Shown piece after piece: positions 40,372-45,928 of a DNA stretch of 64,000 bases. The position numbers and the translations under genes were made by a program. The stretch comes from a virus. How positions within the stretch are numbered: position 1 is the first letter of the stretch; each line of letters opens with the position of its first letter. The notes beneath the pieces are model-generated. The model saw nothing but the letters and a program-made list of their open reading frames with translations. It was not told where the DNA came from and ran no database searches. The DNA is taken from positions 1 to 64,000 of the IMG/VR virus record IMGVR_UViG_3300042539_001764. One strand, 5' to 3'.

Positions 40372-40670
40372 TCACCACCATCAAGACTTACCAAGACAAC
40401 GGCCCATATTTCTCCTGCACCAAGGGCAGCTACCAGGCCGCTTCGCTGCAGCAGCTCATCTTCCACGTGAGACAGGCGATGGAAGACCGTGAGCACATCA
40501 TTGGCATCTATGGGCCCGATGGCTCCTGCAGGGGCGTCTGGCAGCTTGATATCGAAGGGCACGTAGACAGTGCTGGCGATACCATCGTTGACCATGAAGC
40601 CTATGAGCTGCTAAGGCCCTCGACTAAAAGCAGATGGACGTGGGACTTCCTACAAAGGCAACTGGCTTAA
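40368..40670 (+). CDS. Small uncharacterised protein
   Basis: A 100-residue protein with an aromatic-rich mixed fold (YFSCTKGSYQAASLQQLIFHV, of which residues 14-30). No domain recognised. Start overlaps the previous stop. Confidence 0.5.
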   Translation: MITTIKTYQDNGPYFSCTKGSYQAASLQQLIFHVRQAMEDREHIIGIYGPDGSCRGVWQLDIEGHVDSAGDTIVDHEAYELLRPSTKSRWTWDFLQRQLA

Positions 40671-40736
40671 TTGCAGGAGCATCTTGGATGCTCCCTTCCT
40701 GAACCTTGTTCAGGCATTGTTTCGCTTTGTTAACAA

Positions 40737-40757
40737 GGGGCCTCCAGGCCCCTTTCT
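40737..40757 (+). terminator. Rho-independent terminator
   Basis: GGGGCCT-CC-AGGCCCC then TTTCT. Confidence 0.85.
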
Positions 40758-40761
40758 GCTG

Positions 40762-40789
40762 TATTGTTGGTTCACGAGGCGCGAGCCTC
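40762..40789 (+). promoter_or_regulatory. TATTGT plus GCGA-capped leader hairpin
   Basis: TATTGT (40762-40767), 8 bases, then GAGGC-GCGA-GCCTC (40776-40789). Same hairpin as at 39.7 kb. Leader ends CACC before ATGG. Confidence 0.65.
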
Positions 40790-40806
40790 TCCTCTGCTTT
40801 CTCACC

Positions 40807-41061
40807 ATGGAATTCCTTGTTAATACTGGCGGTCTGCTCATCAAGCACGATGAAGAGCAGCTTATTTCCCTCATCGCTCAGTTCATCAACGAAGGCAAGC
40901 CTGGCTCTGGCTTTTTCGTGCAAGGCGTAGCCTGCATTGCTAAGCACGAAGATGGCCAGATGATGATGGGCCGCAAAATAGAAACGCTCAGCCGCCTTTT
41001 CAATAAAACCAGCGACGATATCATGCACACGGTTAAGTGCTGGGCATCAGAGGCTGTTTAA
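40807..41061 (+). CDS. Small uncharacterised protein
   Basis: Start chosen at ATG 40807 (MEFLVNTGG); the frame is open a further 41 codons upstream through the hairpin. 84 residues, mixed, Met-rich at the middle (KHEDGQMMMGRKIETLSRLF). No domain recognised. Confidence 0.55.
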   Translation: MEFLVNTGGLLIKHDEEQLISLIAQFINEGKPGSGFFVQGVACIAKHEDGQMMMGRKIETLSRLFNKTSDDIMHTVKCWASEAV

Positions 41062-41070
41062 TTAAGCAAA

Positions 41071-41098
41071 GGGGCGCCCCAAAGCGCCCCGTTCTCTT
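41071..41098 (+). terminator. Rho-independent terminator
   Basis: GGGGCGC-CCCAAA-GCGCCCC then GTTCTCTTCTTT. Confidence 0.75.
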
Positions 41099-41108
41099 CT
41101 TTAAAACC

Positions 41109-41267
41109 ATGATTCTCATTGATTTCTTTGATGAAGCCTCCTGCAAAGGCACTGAACTCATTGAAGGCTGGTATTTCTACGATGATGCAGATGATTCCGT
41201 AGTAGGCGGGCCGTTTTCCAATGAAGAAGCTGCCATAAAGGCGGCGTTTGATGGACACGGCTGGTGA
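41109..41267 (+). CDS. Small acidic uncharacterised protein
   Basis: Start chosen at ATG 41109 (MILIDFFDEASCKGTELI). A 52-residue acidic protein. The frame extends upstream but passes through the terminator. Last gene before the control region. Confidence 0.5.
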   Translation: MILIDFFDEASCKGTELIEGWYFYDDADDSVVGGPFSNEEAAIKAAFDGHGW

Positions 41268-41279
41268 TGTATAGTGGAT

Positions 41280-41345
41280 CCGGCTGGAAGCGTATAGGGT
41301 CTGGCTAGCTCCGTATCTAGGGTCCGGCTAGGGGCGTATCCTGGG
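41280..41345. repeat. Three tandem degenerate units, GGCTAG..CGTAT
   Basis: Units at 41280-41300, 41301-41323 and 41324-41345 share YYGGCT(G/A)G...CGTAT. Relatives lie at 35838-35880. Confidence 0.5.
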
Positions 41346-41349
41346 AGGT

Positions 41350-41363
41350 GGTACATGTGTACT
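41350..41363 (+). promoter_or_regulatory. LexA (SOS) box
   Basis: GGTACATGTGTACT fits RGTACNNNDGTWCB at all positions. The pattern is the published cyanobacterial LexA site. Confidence 0.6.
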
Positions 41364-41367
41364 TCTT

Positions 41368-41386
41368 GAAAATGAGAACCATTCTC
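41368..41386 (+). promoter_or_regulatory. Fur-like box
   Basis: The 19 bases from 41368 match the Fur consensus GATAATGATAATCATTATC at 15 of 19 positions. They lie between two LexA boxes. Confidence 0.45.
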
Positions 41387-41389
41387 AAT

Positions 41390-41403
41390 AGTACATTTGT
41401 ACT
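41390..41403 (+). promoter_or_regulatory. LexA (SOS) box
   Basis: AGTACATTTGTACT fits RGTACNNNDGTWCB at all positions. Its centre is 40 bases from that of the other box and it abuts TATATAAG. Confidence 0.6.
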
Positions 41404-41405
41404 AT

Positions 41406-41501
41406 ATAAGCAAAACTTATCATTCCGGGCCGAACGATAAGCTGGGCTTATCATATAAGCTCCCCTTATGGGACCCTCGCCCTCCCATAAGCTGGGCTTA
41501 T
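41406..41501. repeat. Four tandem ATAAG-N5-CTTAT hairpins
   Basis: At 41406-41420 (loop CAAAA), 41437-41451 (CTGGG), 41455-41469 (CTCCC) and 41487-41501 (CTGGG). Stems are identical; loops differ. Copies 2 and 4 are identical. Confidence 0.65.
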
Positions 41502-41562
41502 CAGTGGTGCGGATAGTACGTCTGCACTTGTGCCAATCCGCAGGTGGCACACAGCCTCTCGT

Positions 41563-41581
41563 GATATTGAAAATCATTCTC
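41563..41581 (+). promoter_or_regulatory. Fur-like box
   Basis: The 19 bases from 41563 match GATAATGATAATCATTATC at 16 of 19 positions, just before the iterons. Confidence 0.45.
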
Positions 41582-41608
41582 AATAACGCGGCATTGCGTC
41601 TTGCCCGT

Positions 41609-41682
41609 ATCACGCTTGCGTTGTTTGCACTATCACGCTTGCGTTGTTTATCGTTCTGCGCTTGCGTTGTTTGCATTATCAC
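41609..41682 (+). repeat. Three 23-nt iterons plus partial fourth
   Basis: Units 41609-41631, 41632-41654, 41655-41677 share ATCACGCTTGCGTTGTTT; a fourth begins ATCAC at 41678. Period 23 bases. Iterons of this size often bind replication initiators or regulators. Confidence 0.65.
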
Positions 41683-41954
41683 AATGCCGTTATGCGATGG
41701 CCTGATTGCCTGATTGTTACGGATTGTTTCAACCGTTGACTTTTGGCGCGTCATGCTGTATTTCGCGCAGGTGTGCGCGTTTCGTTCTTTATTTGCTCGC
41801 ATCTGGCTGTTTGTCGGTGCCCGTACCATCGCAGTCCCCATGGCGTCAAGGCAACGCCGCGTTATGGTGGCCGCTTTGCTAGGTGGCCACATTGGCGGGC
41901 CGTTGCGCGGTTTGGCGGTGGTATGCTTTGCACATCGGACGGAGAGATCCACCG

Positions 41955-42119
41955 ATGCTCCCGCAATCCCCCATCATGCGACTCTCACCTATCCCTGTTC
42001 TGCTGACTGCACTCGTTGTTGGCATTATCTGGGCAGATCGCGACGCTTCGGCTCGTTTCAACCGCTGCACTGAAACGCAATCCCTCGCGCACTGCCGTCT
42101 CGTATTCTACGGGCGCTGA
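41955..42119 (+). CDS. Small secreted Cys-pair protein
   Basis: Start chosen at ATG 41955 (MLPQSPIMRLSPIPVLL); ATG 41976 is an alternative. About 54 residues: signal-type hydrophobic stretch (SPIPVLLTALVVGIIW), then a mature part with two cysteines (CTETQSLAHCRLVFYGR). It resembles the design of the gene at 36548-36736. First gene after the control region. Confidence 0.5.
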   Translation: MLPQSPIMRLSPIPVLLTALVVGIIWADRDASARFNRCTETQSLAHCRLVFYGR

Positions 42120-42158
42120 TTCTCTCAAATATTCTGCAAACATTCTCACAAACAAACA

Positions 42159-42317
42159 ATGCAAAAGTACTTTCTAACCATTTCAGAACGCGCTGAAATT
42201 ATTGATGAGGCCGTCGCCAATGATTGCGAGAATTCCGATTTTGAGCCCGTAACTTATCGCAAATTCTTGGAATCATTGAGCAACTCTGAACTAGTCAAAC
42301 TCTGCTGCAATCCGTAG
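42159..42317 (+). CDS. Small acidic protein
   Basis: A 52-residue protein (FLTISERAEIIDEAVANDCE), helical. Preceded by the leader element AAACATTCTC that also precedes the next two genes. No function recognised. Confidence 0.55.
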   Translation: MQKYFLTISERAEIIDEAVANDCENSDFEPVTYRKFLESLSNSELVKLCCNP

Positions 42318-42358
42318 CCTTTTCAAACATTCCCGCAAACATTCCCTCTCCTAAAATC

Positions 42359-43270
42359 ATGCCTACCGTTCTGAATTCTCGCGCTAAGCTTCCCTCTGAT
42401 TTGGCTTCAATGTCGCAACAATATAAGATCAGCTACCGTGATCTGCTGAGCGTTAATCCTAAGACTGAGAAAAGCAAGGTGCAAACATACATTCTGCACC
42501 TTGCGCCCGACAATACCAGCGGCGTTAATGTTTGCCCCGGTGCTGGCAATTGTCGCAAAATCTGTTTGCATTTTGCAGGCAATCCAGTTTATATGACAAA
42601 CAAACAGGCAGCCAGAATTCGCCGGACGCTAGCATTCGCCGCCGATAAACAGCGATTCGCCCGCCTCATTGTTTGCGCGATTCTCTCCAAGCTAAACAAA
42701 CATTCAGGCGAACCTATTGCAATCCGTCTTAACGGTACGTCGGATATTGCGTGGGAGAATGTAGATTTTAACGTGACGCCAGAATTTGCTACATTCTGCC
42801 GCACAAAATTTGGCTACTTTCTGCCAACGGGCACCCGCAATATTTTTGAAATTTTCAACAATATTCGCGCAAATTATGGGGCTGTGGTTATTTTCTATGA
42901 CTACACAAAAATTAAGCGCAACTGGGAGGAATGTGCGCGGATTGGTTACCATCTCACCTTCAGTTTCGACGGATGGAAAAATCTCCAGAATCTTAAAATC
43001 TGCCGGGATGCTCTACGCGCTGGCGTTAATGTGGCGGCCGCGTTCAACCTTAAAAAGGGGCAAGAATTGCCCCATTATGTAGACTGTTCGCGTTTTGATT
43101 TCCTCCCTAGCGATAAAGTGACTGGGCGCGTGTTTGCCGTTCTGGATGGCGACCTGACAGATTTTCGCCCGTCAGATATAGGCGGCGGCCACATCGTAGG
43201 CTTAAGGTTCAAGCTACCCCACGGCATTAACTACACTGACGCTGATAAAAAGGCGTTCTGCATCGCATGA
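42359..43270 (+). CDS. GP88-family protein
   Basis: A 303-residue protein of the family first named from mycobacteriophage gene 88: ILHLAPDNTSGVNVCPGAGNC (cut: LHLAPDNTSGVNVCPG), CRKICLHFAG, ARIRRTLAFA, IRLNGTSDIAWE, VIFYDYTKIKRN, YHLTFSFDGW, GVNVAAAF, VLDGDLTDFRPSD. Two Cys clusters near residues 57 and 65 may bind metal or an Fe-S cluster. Function unsettled; it occurs in many phages and plasmids. Codon use fits its neighbours. Confidence 0.85.
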   Translation: MPTVLNSRAKLPSDLASMSQQYKISYRDLLSVNPKTEKSKVQTYILHLAPDNTSGVNVCPGAGNCRKICLHFAGNPVYMTNKQAARIRRTLAFAADKQRFARLIVCAILSKLNKHSGEPIAIRLNGTSDIAWENVDFNVTPEFATFCRTKFGYFLPTGTRNIFEIFNNIRANYGAVVIFYDYTKIKRNWEECARIGYHLTFSFDGWKNLQNLKICRDALRAGVNVAAAFNLKKGQELPHYVDCSRFDFLPSDKVTGRVFAVLDGDLTDFRPSDIGGGHIVGLRFKLPHGINYTDADKKAFCIA

Positions 43271-43322
43271 TAAAGAGGGCGGCAATTGTCGCCCCGTTGT
43301 TTAAACATTCCCTTCTAAAATA

Positions 43323-43526
43323 ATGCAAACTTTCTACATTCCCTACACTGACGAATACGGCTTTAACTGTGAAATGGCCGTACATAGTGTAGAAGATGCT
43401 GAAGATCTTTTAGAAAGTTTCAACAATGCCCTAGAAAATGCTTCAATCAGTCGATCCTACATCCTACGTAGCATGATAGAAAGCCTGGAAGATCAGCTCG
43501 CAAACTATAAAGAACTGCCAGACTAG
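43323..43526 (+). CDS. Small acidic protein
   Basis: A 67-residue acidic protein (YTDEYGFNCEMAVHSVEDAED). It has the same AAACATTCCC leader as the previous two genes. The last gene of this short cluster, followed by a terminator. Confidence 0.5.
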   Translation: MQTFYIPYTDEYGFNCEMAVHSVEDAEDLLESFNNALENASISRSYILRSMIESLEDQLANYKELPD

Positions 43527-43556
43527 CCTAGAAGCCCGCACAAGCCCGCACAAGCA

Positions 43557-43588
43557 AAGCCCGCTAGCACTCCCCCTAGCGGGCTTTT
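43557..43588 (+). terminator. Rho-independent terminator
   Basis: AAGCCCGCTAG-8 bases-CTAGCGGGCTT with TTTT, an 11-bp stem. Confidence 0.85.
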
Positions 43589-43762
43589 AACGTGCCATAA
43601 AAGCTCGCAGGATGGCCGCATGATGGGAGCCGATAGAGTCGGCAGAATCTAGAAAGTGCGGGAATCTAGGGAGCATCAGCATTGTTACAGTTTGAGACAA
43701 TGCCGAAAATCATTACAAAGTGTTAAAATTGTATCCGTTGCTACAGAAACTGGGGGCAGGCT

Positions 43763-43858
43763 ATGGTAGGGAGCAATAACACGGCAAAAACAAAACAGGG
43801 GGCTGCGGTATCTCCTCCGAAATGTGCGATCAAAAATCACCTACTTTTTTCGCCCTAG
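43763..43858 (+). CDS. Possible 31-residue ORF
   Basis: An ATG-started frame (NNTAKTKQGAAVSPPKCAIKN in two segments). Plausible residue use but short and without a good leader. Weak. Confidence 0.2.
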   Translation: MVGSNNTAKTKQGAAVSPPKCAIKNHLLFSP

Positions 43859-43872
43859 TATTTATACCTAGT

Positions 43873-44253
43873 CTAAAATTCCAAGCTATTAACAATGGCT
43901 TCACCTACGGCTTTTGTTACTAGTTTTAGTTCTTCGTGAGAAGCATCATTTTTAATTCGATTAGCTTTATGACTAATAATCCATACATTTCCTTTGACGT
44001 AGCCTTTAGAAGGATCAATACGATCTAGGGAGGGGCTATTAGAAAGACTGACAGAACCAAGTCCGCGTCGAAGGGACCATTCTAGGGGGATATTGAAGAC
44101 TGGGCAATGAGAAGGGACAATAGAGCGAATATAGGCGAGATCAATATCGAAGGGAAGATTTTTATTTTTTGCTCTTTCTTTTGCTTTAGCCACCATATCC
44201 TTTGTTTGACGCATCACTGGATTTTGACGATCGTACTGGTGGTCGTAATTCAT
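43873..44253 (-). CDS. HNH-type homing endonuclease-like protein
   Basis: A 126-residue protein. The C-terminal part (SPSLDRIDPSKGYVKGNV, IISHKANRIKNDA) is the conserved block of a phage HNH/recombination endonuclease VII-like family, with HCPVFNIPLEW upstream that may supply the metal-binding Cys/His. It is likely a free-standing homing endonuclease; it is flanked by long noncoding regions. Confidence 0.75.
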   Translation of the reverse strand: MNYDHQYDRQNPVMRQTKDMVAKAKERAKNKNLPFDIDLAYIRSIVPSHCPVFNIPLEWSLRRGLGSVSLSNSPSLDRIDPSKGYVKGNVWIISHKANRIKNDASHEELKLVTKAVGEAIVNSLEF

Positions 44254-44326
44254 GATGTTGCAAGGGCTTGAGAAATATTAACGAGCAAAAGCTAGTCGTA
44301 CTATGCCGAAGGCAAGTCGAAGACGC

Positions 44327-44357
44327 CGCCTGAGGCATCCTCAGGAGATCTCAGGCG
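44327..44357 (+). promoter_or_regulatory. Alternative hairpins sharing one strand
   Basis: CCTGAGG (44329-44335) can pair with CCTCAGG (44339-44345), or CGCCTGAG (44327-44334) with CTCAGGCG (44350-44357). The two cannot form together, as in riboswitch or attenuator designs. Confidence 0.45.
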
Positions 44358-44620
44358 ATTAACTAAACCAATGGAGACGCCCCAAAGGCGTCGGAATGAT
44401 GCGCTTATAAAAGCAAGAACAAGACAATTCGCACATTCTCCTTCCCATTGCTCTTAATGCCAGAAAGCGGCCCTTAAAGGGGCCGCTGCTCAGAAGATAA
44501 AAATAGAAACAAATGATTTTTAGCCTTTCCCGCAGCAAGCACACTTTCAGCGACTCATCGTGAGTGTGAGTCAACTCTTGATCTTCTGGCGCGGGCCTTT
44601 TATTTTTCGCCGCTTGTCTA

Positions 44621-44718
44621 GAACGCTCCGCCCTTTGGGGGCTTCGCTGGTCTAGCTCATCGCGGCTAGTTTAGCCTTTGTCAGTAGACGCTCCGTTCCT
44701 TTGGGGAACTCCGCTCGC
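44621..44718. repeat. Two repeats inverted relative to 30.2 kb copies
   Basis: GAACGCTCCGCCCTTTGGGG.. (44621-44656) and AGACGCTCCGTTCCTTTGGG.. (44686-44718). The first is nearly the complement of the 30269-30294 copy. Confidence 0.55.
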
Positions 44719-44846
44719 TTGAGGCGCTGACTTGAGGAGCGTCGTCTAGCCAGGAAGCTGCTTTTGGCTGAAATCAGACAGCAGCTTCGCTTACGTCTAT
44801 CGTATCTAACGCTGTCGGGAGTGATTTTGTCCCTGTTGTCCCTATT

Positions 44847-44852
44847 CAGGTA
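44847..44852 (+). promoter_or_regulatory. -10 TATAGT candidate
   Basis: TATAGT lies about 26 bases before the T5orf172 start, with TTGTCC about 18 bases upstream. Position of the hexamer is approximate to within a few bases. Confidence 0.4.
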
Positions 44853-44878
44853 TAGTAAGGGCTTTCAGGCGAGCAGCC

Positions 44879-45574
44879 GTGGTTCAGCCCAAGCAAAAGA
44901 AGCGCAAAACAGAAGGCTGGGTGTATTTCGTGCAGTGGGCGAGCATGCCCTACCACGTCAAAATTGGCTTCTCCACATCGCCAGGAGAGCGTTTCGCATC
45001 GTTTCTCACGTCGTCACCGGACACGCTGATCGTCGTCAAGGCTTTTGAGGCCAATCGAGACGATGAGCAGGATTTGCATGAGCGTTTTGAGAATTTTCGC
45101 CATGCAGGAGAATGGTTCCATCTTTCCATGGCAATCAAGAAATATCTTGAAAGCGAAGCGCCTTGCCAAACATTGGAGGCGAAAATTAAATTTGGCAACA
45201 GAAATGAAAGTCGCGTTCAATGGACCCCTATGCGGCCAGGATTAGCTCAGTCTCTTGAAAAGCTGCACCAAGAAAAACGCCTGCCTCGTTATGTGAAAAA
45301 TGCTCGTACGTTTGTGCTATGGGCTATTGGCGACATTGAGGCTTGCGATTATTTCCCCACGTCAAATGCCATTATTCACCACGAAGCAAATCGTGATGTT
45401 TATCAGGCGAAAACCATTTACAACCAACTCATTGCGTTGGAAGAAGAGGGAATGATTGCGAAAAAGCCCGGCAAAACTTTTGCGTTGCTTCCGAAAGGTG
45501 AAAGTGAGCTTATCAAGACAGAAAAAGAAAACATGCAAAAACGCAAGAGCGCAAGAAGCTTAAGACTTGATTAA
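44879..45574 (+). CDS. T5orf172 / GIY-YIG-like protein
   Basis: A 231-residue protein starting at GTG. Residues 14-90 form a T5orf172 (MUG113) domain related to GIY-YIG nucleases: GWVYFVQ, VKIGFSTSPGERFASF, DEQDLHERFENFRHAGEWFHLS. The C-terminal half is helical with a basic, Glu/Lys-rich end that could bind DNA. Such genes are common near phage DNA-modifying or toxin regions; the specific function is not known. Confidence 0.8.
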   Translation: MVQPKQKKRKTEGWVYFVQWASMPYHVKIGFSTSPGERFASFLTSSPDTLIVVKAFEANRDDEQDLHERFENFRHAGEWFHLSMAIKKYLESEAPCQTLEAKIKFGNRNESRVQWTPMRPGLAQSLEKLHQEKRLPRYVKNARTFVLWAIGDIEACDYFPTSNAIIHHEANRDVYQAKTIYNQLIALEEEGMIAKKPGKTFALLPKGESELIKTEKENMQKRKSARSLRLD

Positions 45575-45575
45575 A

Positions 45576-45642
45576 GGCGAAGATTGTATTAAATGCTGCT
45601 TGTCATTTTGAAGAAAAGAACTAGCGTTAAATAATCTTCGCC
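45576..45642. repeat. Perfect 10-base inverted repeat flanking 47 bases
   Basis: GGCGAAGATT (45576-45585) and AATCTTCGCC (45633-45642), directly after the stop of the T5orf172 gene and before the next ATG. Possibly a 3'-end stem or operator. Confidence 0.5.
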
Positions 45643-45650
45643 AAAGTACC

Positions 45651-45842
45651 ATGTGGGGCCTTCCTGATCGCCAGCCATTCAACATTGGTCCATATAAATT
45701 GTGGCCTTGTTTCAGTAAGCCAGAGTTCCAATGGTTTGCTGCCATTGATGGCAGGCCTCATTACTTCCGCACAACGAACGATGCGAAGCTTTTCGTGAAA
45801 GATTTGCTAGCAATGGAGGATGAGGAGGGGCTGTGTGATTAA
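45651..45842 (+). CDS. Small uncharacterised protein
   Basis: A 63-residue protein (LPDRQPFNIGPYKLWPCFSK), aromatic-rich start, acidic end. Leader ends GTACC before ATG. Function unknown. Confidence 0.5.
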   Translation: MWGLPDRQPFNIGPYKLWPCFSKPEFQWFAAIDGRPHYFRTTNDAKLFVKDLLAMEDEEGLCD

Positions 45843-45899
45843 GGAAATCTTCCGCTTCTCCATTGTTCTCTTGCGCTAGCCTTCCTTCTGTTGATTCTC

Positions 45900-45920
45900 G
45901 GCCCGCCTGAGCGGGCCTTT
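45900..45920 (+). terminator. Hairpin directly before nrdA
   Basis: GGCCCGC-CTGA-GCGGGCC then TTTGT. Terminator-like, 9 bases before the nrdA ATG, so nrdA probably has a promoter overlapping or upstream; read-through control is possible. Confidence 0.7.
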
Positions 45921-45928
45921 GTCGTCTC

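Larger units (their letters stand above)
41268..41954. other. Repeat-rich control region without a clear gene
   Basis: About 690 bases. In order: TATAGT (41270-41275); three tandem units (41280-41345); LexA box (41350-41363); Fur-like box (41368-41386); LexA box (41390-41403); four tandem ATAAG hairpins (41406-41501); one-mismatch LexA site (41515-41528); Fur-like box (41563-41581); three 23-nt iterons (41609-41677); TTGACT-N17-TATTTC promoter candidate (41736-41764). Long open frames exist on both strands here but look non-coding. A regulatory and possibly replication-origin region. Confidence 0.6.
43527..43872. other. 346-base region between two convergent genes
   Basis: It holds a terminator (43557-43588), tandem CCCGCACAAG repeats before it, an inverted repeat GCATTGT/ACAATGC (around 43680-43706), and a possible short ORF at 43763-43858. 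Otherwise AT-rich. No clear gene. Confidence 0.4.
44254..44878. other. 625-base noncoding region with hairpins and repeats
   Basis: It contains mutually exclusive hairpins (44327-44357), a GACGCC/GGCGTC stem (44376-44392), a hairpin AGCGGCCC/GGGCCGCT (44466-44487) and two repeats (44621-44656, 44686-44718) that are inverted relatives of the 30.2 kb repeats. A -10 TATAGT with TTGTCC upstream precedes the next gene. No ORF looks real. Confidence 0.5.

Noticed and set aside
41317-41952. 211-codon minus-strand open frame across the control region
   Set aside because: It spans the iterons, operator-like sites and hairpins; residue composition and lack of a leader do not resemble a protein. Treated as a chance frame.
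41468-42073. Rightward ORFs over the iterons and downstream region
   Set aside because: They overlap repeats and have unnatural compositions; the small secreted protein start at 41955 is preferred.
41240-42160. CRISPR array in the repeat region
   Set aside because: The repeats are contiguous 23-base units without spacers, and the hairpin repeats have five-base loops; no cas genes.
44359-44574. 71-codon minus-strand ORF in the noncoding region
   Set aside because: Passes through a GC-rich hairpin and has poor composition; no leader or partner.
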